Of a stretch of DNA of 64,000 nt, positions 7,442-15,760 are shown in pieces. The position numbers were made by a program, and so were the translations under genes. Location of the stretch: assembly GCF_000336775.1 (NCBI RefSeq), contig NZ_AOLJ01000011.1, forward strand, positions 450,366 to 514,365, given 5' to 3'. The notes below the pieces were generated by a model, which was given only the letters and a program-made list of their open reading frames with translations, searched no databases and was not told the DNA's origin. The DNA is from Haloferax gibbonsii ATCC 33959. GTDB lineage: Archaea > Halobacteriota > Halobacteria > Halobacteriales > Haloferacaceae. Numbering within the stretch: the stretch's first letter is position 1; each line of letters opens with the position of its first letter.

Positions 7442-8092
7442 TCAGTCCAGACCGGCGGCGGCGACGAAGTTCTCGACGGTCCGAGCGGCCGTCACGTCGT
7501 CGAAGTCGCGGTCGGCGTCGCCGTCGGGCCAGCCGAAGTCGTCGGCGATGCGGTCGAGGAGGTCGGCCGTGAACTCGGGGTGGTACTGGACCGTCCAGAC
7601 GGGCGCGTCCTCGTGGCGCGTCGCGAGGTGGTCGTAGTAGTCCGCGGCGGCGACGGTCTCCATGCGGTCGCCGGGGGCGACGACGTAGTCGCCGTGGACC
7701 ATCGGGATGCGCCCGGAGACGCCATCGAACAGGGGGTCGTCGCCGAGGTCGACGTCGGCGATGCCGCGGCGCTGGTCGCCGGCTTCGACGGTGCCACCGA
7801 GCGCGTCGTTGACGAGCTGGTGGCCGAAACAGACGCCGAGCGTGGGCAGTTCGCGGGCGACGAGGTCGCGAGCGAGCAGGCGCGCGTCGGCGAGCCACGG
7901 GCGCTCGTCGGCCTCGTAGACGCCCGCGGTGCTCCCGGTGAGCACGACGGCGTCGACGTTCGAGAGCGTCGGGAGGCCGTCGTCGGGGAGCGAGTGAACG
8001 GTCCCCTCGCGGCCGTCGAGGGCGAGGTCGGCGAGCGCGTCGGTGAAGTACGCGGGGCCGTCCGCAGGCATGCAGTCGCAGACGAGCAACAT
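7442..8092 (-). CDS. class I glutamine amidotransferase domain protein
   Basis: The 216-residue protein is a free-standing glutaminase domain. The nucleophile is Cys88 in LGVCFGHQL, and the catalytic His-Glu pair is in VQYHPEF (about 172-174). Such domains release ammonia from glutamine for an acceptor enzyme, or hydrolyse gamma-glutamyl bonds; the acceptor is not obvious here. It resembles the GMP-synthase-like GATase1 group rather than HisH or PdxT. The ATG at 8092 starts the first beta strand (MLLVCDCMP). It converges on nucS. Confidence 0.88.
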   Translation of the reverse strand: MLLVCDCMPADGPAYFTDALADLALDGREGTVHSLPDDGLPTLSNVDAVVLTGSTAGVYEADERPWLADARLLARDLVARELPTLGVCFGHQLVNDALGGTVEAGDQRRGIADVDLGDDPLFDGVSGRIPMVHGDYVVAPGDRMETVAAADYYDHLATRHEDAPVWTVQYHPEFTADLLDRIADDFGWPDGDADRDFDDVTAARTVENFVAAAGLD

Positions 8093-8248
8093 GGTCCGAA
8101 CCGTAGCGACGGCGGCGCATAAGCGTGTCTCCCGGTCGCGGGGTCGACTCGCCCGCCGCCGGGGACCGGCGGGACTCGATACGGTTCGGTGGCCCATCGC
8201 GGCGAACCGACGTGCGAGCCCCTGACACGACCGCGGCGGGCGAATGAA

Positions 8249-8266
8249 GCTTCGAAGCGTTTTTAG
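8249..8266 (+). promoter_or_regulatory. promoter of the L10e gene
   Basis: A perfect palindrome GCTTCGAAGC (8249-8258) sits directly before a TATA-like gtttttag (8259-8266). The box lies about 35 bases before the ATG, as in strong haloarchaeal ribosomal promoters. Confidence 0.5.
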
Positions 8267-8297
8267 CCCGCCTGACCCTTCGGTTTCACAAGTAACC

Positions 8298-8828
8298 ATG
8301 TCAGACAAACCCGCCTCTATGTACCGGGAGATTACGAACCCGGCGTACACCCGACGCGAGTACATCACGGGTATCCCCGGTTCGAAGATCGCACAGCACA
8401 ACATGGGCGACCTGAAAGCTGACCCCGAGGACTACCCCGTCCAGATCAGCCTGAAGGTCGAAGAGGAAGTGCAGATTCGCCACGGTTCGCTCGAATCCGC
8501 GCGTCTGTCTGCCAACCGTCTCATGCTCAAGCACGCGGGCGAAAAGCAGTACAAGATGATTCTGCGCAAGTTCCCGCACCACGTCATCCGCGAGAACAAG
8601 CAGGCGACCGGCGCGGGTGCGGACCGTGTCTCCGACGGGATGCGCCAGTCGTTCGGGAAGGTCGTCGGGACCGCCGCTCGCATCCCCAAGGGCGAGACCG
8701 TGTTCACCATCTACTGCGACGTCGAGGACGCCGCGACCGCGAAGGACGCCTTCCGCCGCGCGTACAACAAGATGTCGCCGCCGTGCCGCATCGTCGTCGA
8801 GCGCGGCGAAGAGCTGCTCGTCGCGTAA
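8298..8828 (+). CDS. rpl10e: 50S ribosomal protein L10e (uL16 family)
   Basis: The 176-residue protein has the L10e/L16 signature: [16 protein letters not shown] at the start, [27 protein letters not shown] and [22 protein letters not shown]. It sits at the base of the A-site tRNA and helps organise the peptidyl-transferase centre. The ATG at 8298 has a good TATA element upstream; an ATG eighteen codons earlier lies between that palindrome and the TATA element, so is not transcribed. The gene is monocistronic here. Confidence 0.98.
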   Translation: MSDKPASMYREITNPAYTRREYITGIPGSKIAQHNMGDLKADPEDYPVQISLKVEEEVQIRHGSLESARLSANRLMLKHAGEKQYKMILRKFPHHVIRENKQATGAGADRVSDGMRQSFGKVVGTAARIPKGETVFTIYCDVEDAATAKDAFRRAYNKMSPPCRIVVERGEELLVA

Positions 8829-8913
8829 GTTCGCGACCTCGCGCCGGCGCGTGCTCGGAACGCGCCTCGCCTCGAACCCACCATTTTTCCCCCGGGACCC
8901 CGCCTCGTAGCGT

Positions 8914-9786
8914 ATGCTTCGGTTGGCGGTCACCACCTCCAGCGAGACGTTCGAGCGAATGCGCGGCCCGCTCGGCGACCGCGGCATCGACGTGGGACAC
9001 CTCCCCGCCGAGGGGTTCGCGCTCGACCTCTCGACGCCGCCGGCCGAGTCGTTCGACGCCGGCTTCGTCTACCCCTCGCGTCCGATGGAAGGCGGCGTCG
9101 TCACCGCCAGACACGACATCCCGTGGGTGAACACGCGCGAAGACGTGCTCACCTCGCGGAACAAGGCGGGCGTCATCGCGACGCTCGAACGCGCCGGGCT
9201 GCCGGTTCCGCGGAGCGTCTACGTCTCCAACCCGGCCGACGAGTCCGACCTGCTCGACGCCGTCGAGTCGGCGGGTCTCGACTATCCGGTCGTCGTCAAG
9301 CCGAACTCCACGACGCGGGGCGTCGGCATCGCCAAGGCCCACGACCCGGACTCGCTTTCGGGGCACGCGGACGTGCTGAGCCTCGTCCACGACTTCCGCG
9401 CGACCGGCGACAAGTCGTTCCTGATTCAGGAATGGCTGCCGGACGCCCGCGACTACCGCGCGATGGTGCTCGACGGCGAGGTCGTCGGCGCGGTGGAGCG
9501 CCGACTGACGGAGGGCGCGCGCGACGGCGGGCGCTGGAAGCACAACGTCCACCGGGGCGCGGAGGCGGTCGGGACGGACCTCCCGAAGCGACACCGCGAC
9601 CTCGCCGAAGCGGTCGCCGACGAGTTGGGCATCCGCTATCTCGGGGTTGACCTGCTGGAATCCGACGGGCGGGTCGTCGTCTCGGAGACGAACGCCCGGC
9701 CGACCATCGACGACGACGCGAAGTACGACGACGGCTTTTTCGACCGACTGGCGGCGCTCGTCGAGCGGGTCGCAAAGAAGTCCTGA
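8914..9786 (+). CDS. RimK-like ATP-grasp ligase
   Basis: The 290-residue protein has the ATP-grasp layout of the RimK/LysX/MptN group: an N-terminal Rossmann-like part, then DVLTSRNKAGVIATLERAGLPVPRS, VVVKPNSTTRGVGI (phosphate-binding loop), LIQEWLPDARDYRAMVLDGEVV and VVVSETNARPTIDD with Mg-binding Glu and Asn. Members form amide bonds, adding Glu to ribosomal protein S6, to coenzyme F420 or to tetrahydromethanopterin, or acting in lysine biosynthesis. The acceptor cannot be decided here. Its position next to L10e, 85 bases downstream, is not proof of a ribosomal target. Confidence 0.9.
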   Translation: MLRLAVTTSSETFERMRGPLGDRGIDVGHLPAEGFALDLSTPPAESFDAGFVYPSRPMEGGVVTARHDIPWVNTREDVLTSRNKAGVIATLERAGLPVPRSVYVSNPADESDLLDAVESAGLDYPVVVKPNSTTRGVGIAKAHDPDSLSGHADVLSLVHDFRATGDKSFLIQEWLPDARDYRAMVLDGEVVGAVERRLTEGARDGGRWKHNVHRGAEAVGTDLPKRHRDLAEAVADELGIRYLGVDLLESDGRVVVSETNARPTIDDDAKYDDGFFDRLAALVERVAKKS

Positions 9787-9809
9787 GCGGGCCGCGCGAA
9801 GTCGAGTCG

Positions 9810-10172
9810 CTACTCGACGTCGATTGCGGCGGAGTCCTCGGCGCGGTCGAACGTGACCTGCAGGACGCCGTTGTTGAAGGTGGCCGATGCGGAGTGCTCG
9901 TCGACGCGGGCCGGGAGGCGGATGCGTTCGTCGTACTCGCGGCGGTCACCGGCGGCGCTGATAGTCAGCGTCTCACCGTCGCACTTGAGGTCGATGGCGT
10001 CTTTGTCGACGCCCGGGAGGTCCGCGACGAGTCGGAGTGTAGAGCCCTCATCGTACACGTCGATGTGGGTCTCGGAGGCGAATCCGGCGTCGCCTCCGGT
10101 CATGTCGTTCATCATCCGTTCGATTTCGTCGAAGATGTTGTCGAACGGGTCGTCGCGGTCGTCTCTGACCAT
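9810..10172 (-). CDS. Hsp20/alpha-crystallin family small heat-shock protein
   Basis: The 120-residue protein carries an alpha-crystallin domain: ETHIDVYDEGSTLRLVADLPGVDKDAIDLKCDGETLTI in the first half and ARVDEHSASATFNNGVLQVTFDRAE at the end, where the A-x-x-x-N-G-V-L motif is clear. It should act as an ATP-independent holdase. There are two more Hsp20 genes at 41.4-42.4 kb, of another subgroup. The ATG at 10172 is preferred over one seventeen codons upstream because it starts at the amphipathic segment. Confidence 0.93.
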   Translation of the reverse strand: MVRDDRDDPFDNIFDEIERMMNDMTGGDAGFASETHIDVYDEGSTLRLVADLPGVDKDAIDLKCDGETLTISAAGDRREYDERIRLPARVDEHSASATFNNGVLQVTFDRAEDSAAIDVE

Positions 10173-10394
10173 GGGGGCCGCTATGAAATCGGAGGATAAA
10201 ACGTTTCTGCCTGTGACAGTCACCTGGCAGCGAACCGCCAGTATTCGGCCGCGAGCGACCGTCTACGGACGGACGGCGCGTCCCCGTGCGGGCGTGTCAA
10301 TTCTCGTCCGTGTCTGATTGGTTGTGTTTGTTTCTGTGTCAATATTGATTGCTGATGAAAGGTAACGTTCGATTCAGTCGGATTTACCGAAACA

Positions 10395-10403
10395 GATATA
10401 CTC
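10395..10403 (+). promoter_or_regulatory. TATA box of gapI
   Basis: agatatactc lies about 40 bases before the gapI ATG in an AT-rich stretch (10310-10440) that contrasts with the GC-rich surroundings. The segment from 10173 to 10394 holds no gene. Confidence 0.55.
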
Positions 10404-10439
10404 TTGCGCCCGGCATATCAATACGGATACTACTCGAAC

Positions 10440-11492
10440 ATGAGTGAAAAATCCTACCTCAGCGCGGGCGAGAACGTGGATGAATCGGACGTGGTGCGGG
10501 TGGCACTCAACGGCTTCGGCCGCATCGGCCGAAACATCTTCCGTGCCGTCCTCGACAACCCGAAGGTCGAACTGGTCGCCATCAACGACGTCATGGACTT
10601 CGACGACATGGCGTACCTCGCGAAGTACGACTCCGTCATGGGCCGACTCGACGGCGTCGAGCGCGACGGCGATTCGCTGTCCATCGGCGGCACCTCGGTG
10701 AGCCTCTACAACGTCCAGTCCCCCGCGGAGCTTCCGTGGGGCGAACTCGACGTGGACGTGGCGCTCGAATGTACGGGCATCTTCCGCACGAAGGAAGACG
10801 CCTCCGCACACCTCGAAGCGGGCGCGGACAAGGTCGTCATCTCCGCGCCGCCGAAGGGCGACGAGCCGGTCAAGCAGATCGTCTACGGCGTCAACCACGA
10901 CGAGTACGACGGCGAGGACATCGTCTCGAACGCCTCCTGTACGACCAACTCCGTCACGCCGGTCGCGAAGGTGCTCGACGAGGAGTTCGGAATCGAGAAC
11001 GGTCTCCTGACGACCGTCCACGCCTACACGGGCAGCCAGAACCTCATCGACAGCCCCCACGCGAAGCAGCGCCGCGGGCGCGCCGCCGCCGAGAACATCG
11101 TCCCGACGACGACCGGCGCGGCGCAGGCGGCCACCGAGATTCTGCCCCAGCTCGACGGCAAGCTCGACGGCATGGCGATTCGCGTCCCCGTGCCGAACGG
11201 CTCGCTCACCGAGCTCGTCGTCCGCCTCGAAGACAAGCCCTCCGTCGAGGAGATCAACGACGCCTTCCGCGCCGCGGCCGACTCCGGCCCGCTCGCGGGC
11301 GTCCTCGGCTACACGGACGACGAAGTCACCTCGCGTGACATCCTCGGCCTGCCGTTCTCCAGCACCGTCGACCTCAACACGACGAACCAGGTCAACGACG
11401 GCGGCCTCTACAAGATTCTGACGTGGTACGACAACGAGTACGGCTTCTCCAACCGGATGCTCGACGTCGCCCACTTCGTCACCCACCAGTAG
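10440..11492 (+). CDS. gapI: glyceraldehyde-3-phosphate dehydrogenase, bacterial-type (GapI)
   Basis: This 350-residue enzyme oxidises and phosphorylates glyceraldehyde 3-phosphate with NAD. It has the class I GAPDH signature: NAD-binding VALNGFGRIGRN (21-32), active-site SNASCTTNSVTPV with Cys167, and WYDNEYGFSNRMLD near the end. In H. volcanii the class I enzyme acts in glycolysis while GapII serves gluconeogenesis. A short acidic N-terminal extension of about 18 residues precedes the fold. pgk follows 75 bases downstream on the same strand but has its own promoter-like element. Confidence 0.97.
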   Translation: MSEKSYLSAGENVDESDVVRVALNGFGRIGRNIFRAVLDNPKVELVAINDVMDFDDMAYLAKYDSVMGRLDGVERDGDSLSIGGTSVSLYNVQSPAELPWGELDVDVALECTGIFRTKEDASAHLEAGADKVVISAPPKGDEPVKQIVYGVNHDEYDGEDIVSNASCTTNSVTPVAKVLDEEFGIENGLLTTVHAYTGSQNLIDSPHAKQRRGRAAAENIVPTTTGAAQAATEILPQLDGKLDGMAIRVPVPNGSLTELVVRLEDKPSVEEINDAFRAAADSGPLAGVLGYTDDEVTSRDILGLPFSSTVDLNTTNQVNDGGLYKILTWYDNEYGFSNRMLDVAHFVTHQ

Positions 11493-11538
11493 ACGCCCCC
11501 ACGAACTGCCCGCCCTTTCAGCGCGACTTACCCACCAC

Positions 11539-11547
11539 TAAGTAATT
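11539..11547 (+). promoter_or_regulatory. TATA-like element before pgk
   Basis: taagtaatt lies 21-29 bases before the pgk ATG, a spacing typical of leaderless haloarchaeal transcripts, so pgk may be transcribed both alone and from gapI. Confidence 0.4.
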
Positions 11548-11567
11548 CCTCTACGTCCATCCACCCG

Positions 11568-12773
11568 ATGTTCAAGACCCTCGATGACCTCGACCCGGAG
11601 CAGCGCGTACTCGTCCGACTCGACCTCAATTCGCCGGTCGAAGACGGCGAGGTCCAAGACAACCGACGGTTCGACCGCCACGCGGAGACCGTCCGCGAAC
11701 TCGCCGAGGCCGGCCACCGCGTCGTCCTCATGGCCCACCAGGGCCGTCCCGGCGACGACGACTTCGTCTCGCTCGAACAGCACGCCGACATCCTCGCGAG
11801 CCACATCGGCCGCGACGTGGGATTCGTCGCCGACACCTACGGCGACGAGGCCATCGCCGCCATCGACGCGCTCGAAGCCGGCGAGGTGCTCCTCCTCGAA
11901 AACACGCGGATGTGCGACGAGGAGCTTCCCGAGGAGGACCCCGAGGTCAAGGCCGACACCGAGTTCGTCCGGACCCTCGCCGAGCACGTCGATGCCTACG
12001 TCAACGACGCCTACTCGGCGGCCCACCGCTCGCACGCCTCGCTGGTCGGCTTCCCGCTCGTGCTCCCCGCCTACGCGGGGCGCGTGATGCAGACGGAGTA
12101 CGAGGCCAACTCATCTATCGCCACCCGCGAGTTCGACGGGCAGGTGACGATGGTCGTCGGCGGGACGAAGGCCACCGACGTCATCGACGTGATGAACAAC
12201 CTCGGCGACAAGGTCGACCAGTTCCTCTTGGGCGGCATCGCCGGCGAACTGTTCCTCCGCGCCGCCGGCAACGACGTGGGCTTCGACCTCGAGGGCATGG
12301 ACTTCTTCGACGACCAGTGGGAGGCGAACCGCGAGACTATCGAGTCGCTCCTCGACGAGCGCGGCGACCAGATTAAGCTCGCCGTCGACCTCGCCTACGA
12401 GGACGAGACCGACGACCGCGGCGAAATCGCGGTCGCCAACATCACGGAGAAGGACCGCGCGTACCTCGACGTCGGCTCGATGACGGTCGACGAGTACGAC
12501 CCCATCATCCGCGACTCCGAGGCCGTGTTCGTGAAGGGCGCGCTCGGCCTGTTCGAAGACGAGCGCTTCGCGGTCGGCACGACCGGCGTCCTCCGCGCCA
12601 TCGCCGAGACCGACTGCTTCTCCGTCGTCGGCGGCGGCGACACCTCCCGCGCCATCGAGATGTACGGCATGGACGAAGGCGACTTCGGCCACGTCTCCAT
12701 CGCCGGCGGCGCGTACATCCGCGCGCTGACCGGCGCGCCGCTCGCCGGCGTCGAGGCGCTGCAGCAGGACTGA
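11568..12773 (+). CDS. pgk: phosphoglycerate kinase
   Basis: The enzyme interconverts 1,3-bisphosphoglycerate plus ADP with 3-phosphoglycerate plus ATP in both glycolysis and gluconeogenesis. The 401 residues show the usual two domains: RVLVRLDLNSPVEDGEV and HRVVLMAHQGRPG in the substrate domain, LLLENTRMCDEE, AYVNDAYSAAHRSHAS, then VVGGTKATD and the nucleotide-binding GGGDTSRAIEMYG near the C terminus. Length is normal for archaea. It lies directly after gapI, and gapII lies 1.7 kb downstream on the other strand. Confidence 0.97.
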   Translation: MFKTLDDLDPEQRVLVRLDLNSPVEDGEVQDNRRFDRHAETVRELAEAGHRVVLMAHQGRPGDDDFVSLEQHADILASHIGRDVGFVADTYGDEAIAAIDALEAGEVLLLENTRMCDEELPEEDPEVKADTEFVRTLAEHVDAYVNDAYSAAHRSHASLVGFPLVLPAYAGRVMQTEYEANSSIATREFDGQVTMVVGGTKATDVIDVMNNLGDKVDQFLLGGIAGELFLRAAGNDVGFDLEGMDFFDDQWEANRETIESLLDERGDQIKLAVDLAYEDETDDRGEIAVANITEKDRAYLDVGSMTVDEYDPIIRDSEAVFVKGALGLFEDERFAVGTTGVLRAIAETDCFSVVGGGDTSRAIEMYGMDEGDFGHVSIAGGAYIRALTGAPLAGVEALQQD

Positions 12774-12785
12774 ATCCGCGCAGCG

Positions 12786-13130
12786 TCACCCGTCTCTCTT
12801 CTCGGCGAACACGCCGGCCGCGCCATCGACGAGAATCGCGACGCCGCCCGCGAAGACCAACAACGTGAGGAGTCCGCCGACGGCGTTGTCGTCGGGGAAA
12901 TTTCCCGAGGCGCGAACCGCCAGCGTCCACCCGGCGCTGAACGCCGCGTAGCCCGCCATCGCCGCGCCGATGACGACGTTCGTGCCGCCGCCGAGCGTCA
13001 CGCTGAGCGCCGGCGACCCGACTTCCCCGGCGTCGTCGGCGGCGGTCTCGTCGGAGCCGTCCGTCTCGCTCGCGTCGCCGTCGGTGCCGTCTCGTTCTGA
13101 CACGCCCCGAACGGGGACCGCGCGGGACAT
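12786..13130 (-). CDS. small membrane protein
   Basis: A 114-residue protein with an acidic, low-complexity N terminus (Ser, Asp, Glu, Thr to about residue 40) and two hydrophobic stretches, TNVVIGAAMAGYAAFSAGWTLAV (about 49-72) and LLTLLVFAGGVAILVDGAAGV (about 86-107). No known domain is recognised. It is convergent with pgk, 12 bases apart, and divergent from the phosphoesterase gene, whose start is 45 bases away. Confidence 0.75.
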   Translation of the reverse strand: MSRAVPVRGVSERDGTDGDASETDGSDETAADDAGEVGSPALSVTLGGGTNVVIGAAMAGYAAFSAGWTLAVRASGNFPDDNAVGGLLTLLVFAGGVAILVDGAAGVFAEKRDG

Positions 13131-13175
13131 AAGTGTCACCCAACGTTGATAGCCGACGCCGCCGAACCGACGCGC

Positions 13176-13664
13176 ATGAAACTCGGCGTCGTCTCCGACA
13201 CGCACGACAACCTCGACTACGTCGAAGCCGCGGTCTCGCACTTCGAATCCGAGGGCGTGGACGCGGTCGTCCACTGCGGCGATATCGTCGCGCCCTTCTC
13301 GGCCGCGCCGTTCGACGCGGACTTCGACTTCCACGCCGTCCGCGGCAACAACGACGGCGAGTGGGCGCTCCGCGAGACGGTGGACTCGTTCGGCACCTAC
13401 CACGACGACTTCGCGCACCTGACGCTCGACGGCCAAGAGATAGCGGTCTACCACGGCACCGAGGCCGGCCTGGTCGACGCGCTCGTCGAGTCCGAGACGT
13501 ACGACTTCGTCCTGCGCGGCCACACCCACGAGCGGGTGGTCGAACACCGCGGGAAGACGACGCACATCAACCCCGGCGGCCTGCCGATTCCCGGCGCTGA
13601 CGACGCGTTCCACGTCGCGGTCGTGGACCTCGACACCGGGAACGTGGCGTCGCGGTCGCTCTGA
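13176..13664 (+). CDS. YfcE/MJ0936-type metallophosphoesterase
   Basis: The 162 residues contain all motifs of the calcineurin-like phosphodiesterases: VVSDTHDN (6-13), VVHCGDIV, VRGNNDGEW, HGTEAG and LRGHTHERVVEHRGKTTHINPGG. The metal centre is therefore intact. The family hydrolyses phosphodiesters in vitro and the natural substrate is generally unknown. The ATG at 13176 gives a standard N terminus; an in-frame start ten codons earlier would add unmatched residues. A stem-loop lies past the 3' end. Confidence 0.92.
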   Translation: MKLGVVSDTHDNLDYVEAAVSHFESEGVDAVVHCGDIVAPFSAAPFDADFDFHAVRGNNDGEWALRETVDSFGTYHDDFAHLTLDGQEIAVYHGTEAGLVDALVESETYDFVLRGHTHERVVEHRGKTTHINPGGLPIPGADDAFHVAVVDLDTGNVASRSL

Positions 13665-13704
13665 GGGAGCGAAGCGAGTGGGAGGCCCGTTTGGTTTTCC
13701 CAGT

Positions 13705-13730
13705 CAGCTGTTTGTCGTGTGAAACAGCTG
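13705..13730 (+). terminator. stem-loop between convergent genes
   Basis: CAGCTGTTT (13705-13713) and AAACAGCTG (13722-13730) are perfect 9-bp inverted arms around an 8-base loop. The structure lies between the 3' ends of the phosphoesterase gene (plus strand) and the TAT lipoprotein gene (minus strand), so a bidirectional 3'-end role is plausible. A gagcgaagcgagtg motif (about 13670-13683) precedes it. Confidence 0.45.
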
Positions 13731-13759
13731 CTCGGTAGTGCGTACGAACGTTCCGACTC

Positions 13760-14302
13760 TTATTCGACGATCTCGAATGGTGCGGCGAGTGCGATTCCCG
13801 TATCGTTATCGGAGAATCCCCAGTAGATGAATCGGTACGTTCCTGCCGTATGTATCGTACACCGTTGAAATGGCCCCCAGAAGTCGTTCGCACTGAGTTC
13901 CATCTCCCATCGGAGCTCGTCGCCAGGGGCCAGTATTTGTTCAGAGGATGACCACTCGTACTCGTCTCGCACACCGATTGTGTTTCGCCACGTCCCCTTA
14001 TCGACCAAGCGCTGAATCATGTATCGTGGTTTCCCGAGTGTGGTGAGGGAGTCAGTAGACTCGTTTGTGAGCGTCGCGACGAATTGCTCACCTGGCGAGA
14101 TAGATTGTGGCACTGTCAGAGACGCATATCGAAGGTAGTCCACTATCGGTCGATTGGTAAACACGTCCCCAACGTCTCGATAACCCGAAGAACAGACGTT
14201 CTGGTCACGTCGCGTAATAGTATTGAGGCACCCAGACAGGGCCGCCGTTCCGATTGCACCGGCGAGTGCGAGAAATCGGCGGCGGGGAAGAGGAGGGCTC
14301 AT
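13760..14302 (-). CDS. TAT-exported lipoprotein, function unknown; AT-rich island
   Basis: The 180-residue protein starts with a twin-arginine signal PRRRFLALAG and a lipobox ALSGC (Cys25), so it should be exported folded and lipid-anchored. The mature part looks like a beta-sandwich: SLTVPQSISPGEQFVATLTNES, then AGTYRFIYWGFSDND. No domain name is certain. Base composition is visibly lower in GC than both neighbours, with more AT-ending codons. It lies between the phosphoesterase and gapII genes, which suggests insertion into the glycolytic cluster. The start at 14302 is chosen because it places RRR at the correct signal-peptide position. Confidence 0.82.
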   Translation of the reverse strand: MSPPLPRRRFLALAGAIGTAALSGCLNTITRRDQNVCSSGYRDVGDVFTNRPIVDYLRYASLTVPQSISPGEQFVATLTNESTDSLTTLGKPRYMIQRLVDKGTWRNTIGVRDEYEWSSSEQILAPGDELRWEMELSANDFWGPFQRCTIHTAGTYRFIYWGFSDNDTGIALAAPFEIVE

Positions 14303-14503
14303 ATCAGTAACAGACGCTACTGCCGTCATATATTTATTCTAACCTGATACCGATGAATCCGACACCCCACGCGCTGGACTAGTTGAGATGTGGTTTCTCT
14401 GTACTAACCGCACAGCGTCAGACGACACCGTCTGCTGCGGATTCGAACAGCCGAATGGGTGAAAAAGCCGCGACTGCACCGAACTGAGCGGGCGATTCGC
14501 CGG
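14303..14503. other. AT-rich gap upstream of the TAT lipoprotein
   Basis: No gene is seen. The stretch holds the lipoprotein promoter region, including tatatatttattc near 14330, and an inverted repeat CAGACG-acac-CGTCTG (14419-14434). Confidence 0.5.
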
Positions 14504-15571
14504 TTAGTCGTCGGCGAACTCCGCGCGCGCCTGCTCAGCGAATCCGGACGGACTACCGGAGATACCGATACCGAGCGTCTGGTCCGTGAGTTCCATGCTC
14601 GTCTGCTGGTCTTCGACGTCGAACATCGCGCGGATGGCGTCGACGTTCTCGGGAATCACGTCGGACTGCTGGTGGATGGCCTGGAACAGGTAGAGATCCC
14701 GGCCGTTGACGCCGATGGACTCGCCCCACACGCAGTTCTCCCACATGTCGCCGCGCGGGCGGCCCGCGTCGAGCGCGAAGTCCATGAGCTTGCCCGCGCC
14801 GTCGATGCCCATTCCCTCCGGGATGACGTAGACGCGGTTCTCGCCTTCGAGCAGTTGCCGGACGTGCGCGCCGGTCACGTCGTCTTCGAGCGTGACGTTG
14901 AGCGCGTGGACGTGCATCAGCGTCGCCGGGACCTTCAGTCCGAGCGTGTCGATTTCGAGGTCCGGGAAGATGGTCTTCACGTCGGGGCCGTGGTGCGAGG
15001 GAATCTTGATGGGGTTCGGGAGAATGTCGTTTATCGGCCCGCGGGAGTTCTGACCGGGGTCGCCGCCGCGGCGGACGAGCGTCGCCCGGACCTTCTCGAC
15101 GCCGTACTCGGCTTCGAGCGGCGCGATGATGCGCGAGAGACCGGTCGTGTTACAGGAGACGACGCGGACGTAGTCGGCGTCGCGGGCGGCGTCGAAGTTG
15201 GCCCGCGCGTTGAAGCTCACGTCGGCCACGTCGGCGTCCTCGCCGCCCTGGAAGATGGCGGGCGTGTGGTGCGTCTCGTACAGTTCGCGGTTCTCCGCGC
15301 CGATGCCCGACGGTGTGCAGTCGACGATGACGTCCGCCTTGGCGACCAGTTCGTCCACCTCGCCGGCGAGGTCGACGCCGGCCTCGGAGAACAGCGGTGA
15401 ACGTTCGGGAATCGCGGCGTACATCGGGTAGCCGCGTTCGCCCGCGGTGTGCGCTTCGAAGTTGGGCTGGGTCTTGGCCACGCCGATGAGTTCCATGTCG
15501 GGCTGCGCGTTGATCGCGTCGGCGACGCGCTTTCCGATTGTGCCGTAGCCGTTGACACCCACTCGTATCAT
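14504..15571 (-). CDS. gapII: glyceraldehyde-3-phosphate dehydrogenase, archaeal type (GapII)
   Basis: The 355-residue protein is the archaeal class II enzyme: [20 protein letters not shown] at the start, [15 protein letters not shown], active-site [12 protein letters not shown] with Cys140, and [23 protein letters not shown]. It can use NADP. In H. volcanii the class II enzyme is needed for gluconeogenesis, while the class I enzyme encoded in the same cluster serves glycolysis. The ATG at 15571 starts exactly at the Rossmann strand; an ATG nine codons earlier is less likely. An AT-rich dyad lies 42-59 bases upstream. Confidence 0.97.
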   Translation of the reverse strand: MIRVGVNGYGTIGKRVADAINAQPDMELIGVAKTQPNFEAHTAGERGYPMYAAIPERSPLFSEAGVDLAGEVDELVAKADVIVDCTPSGIGAENRELYETHHTPAIFQGGEDADVADVSFNARANFDAARDADYVRVVSCNTTGLSRIIAPLEAEYGVEKVRATLVRRGGDPGQNSRGPINDILPNPIKIPSHHGPDVKTIFPDLEIDTLGLKVPATLMHVHALNVTLEDDVTGAHVRQLLEGENRVYVIPEGMGIDGAGKLMDFALDAGRPRGDMWENCVWGESIGVNGRDLYLFQAIHQQSDVIPENVDAIRAMFDVEDQQTSMELTDQTLGIGISGSPSGFAEQARAEFADD

Positions 15572-15612
15572 GGGTGACAAACGACCGGGCCCGACCATAG
15601 TTATTTCGATGG

Positions 15613-15630
15613 TTAATACTTAGAAATTAA
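15613..15630 (-). promoter_or_regulatory. AT-rich dyad upstream of gapII
   Basis: TTAAT (15613-15617) and ATTAA (15626-15630) are inverted arms 8 bases apart in a very AT-rich patch just upstream of the likely TATA box (aaataact on the minus strand, about 15600-15607). The position suits a regulator or enhancer site for transcription factor B; this is inferred. Confidence 0.4.
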
Positions 15631-15760
15631 CTCTCGGGCGAGTGAGTCCCTCGATTACCTCCGAGGCGAGTGAAACCGACGGTTCGGGGCGACGGGGCGG
15701 GAACCGAGCGCGAGGGGGCAGATGGGAACGCCTAACAGCGCCGCCGGCGCAGGTTCTCCC

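Noticed and set aside
10173-10440. TrmB-type site TACT-N7-8-GAGTA before gapI
   Set aside because: Only partial matches with wrong spacing were found.
14436-14456. gattcgaac, resembling an inverted tRNA T-loop
   Set aside because: The flanking bases do not form a T-stem and there is no acceptor or anticodon part; probably chance.
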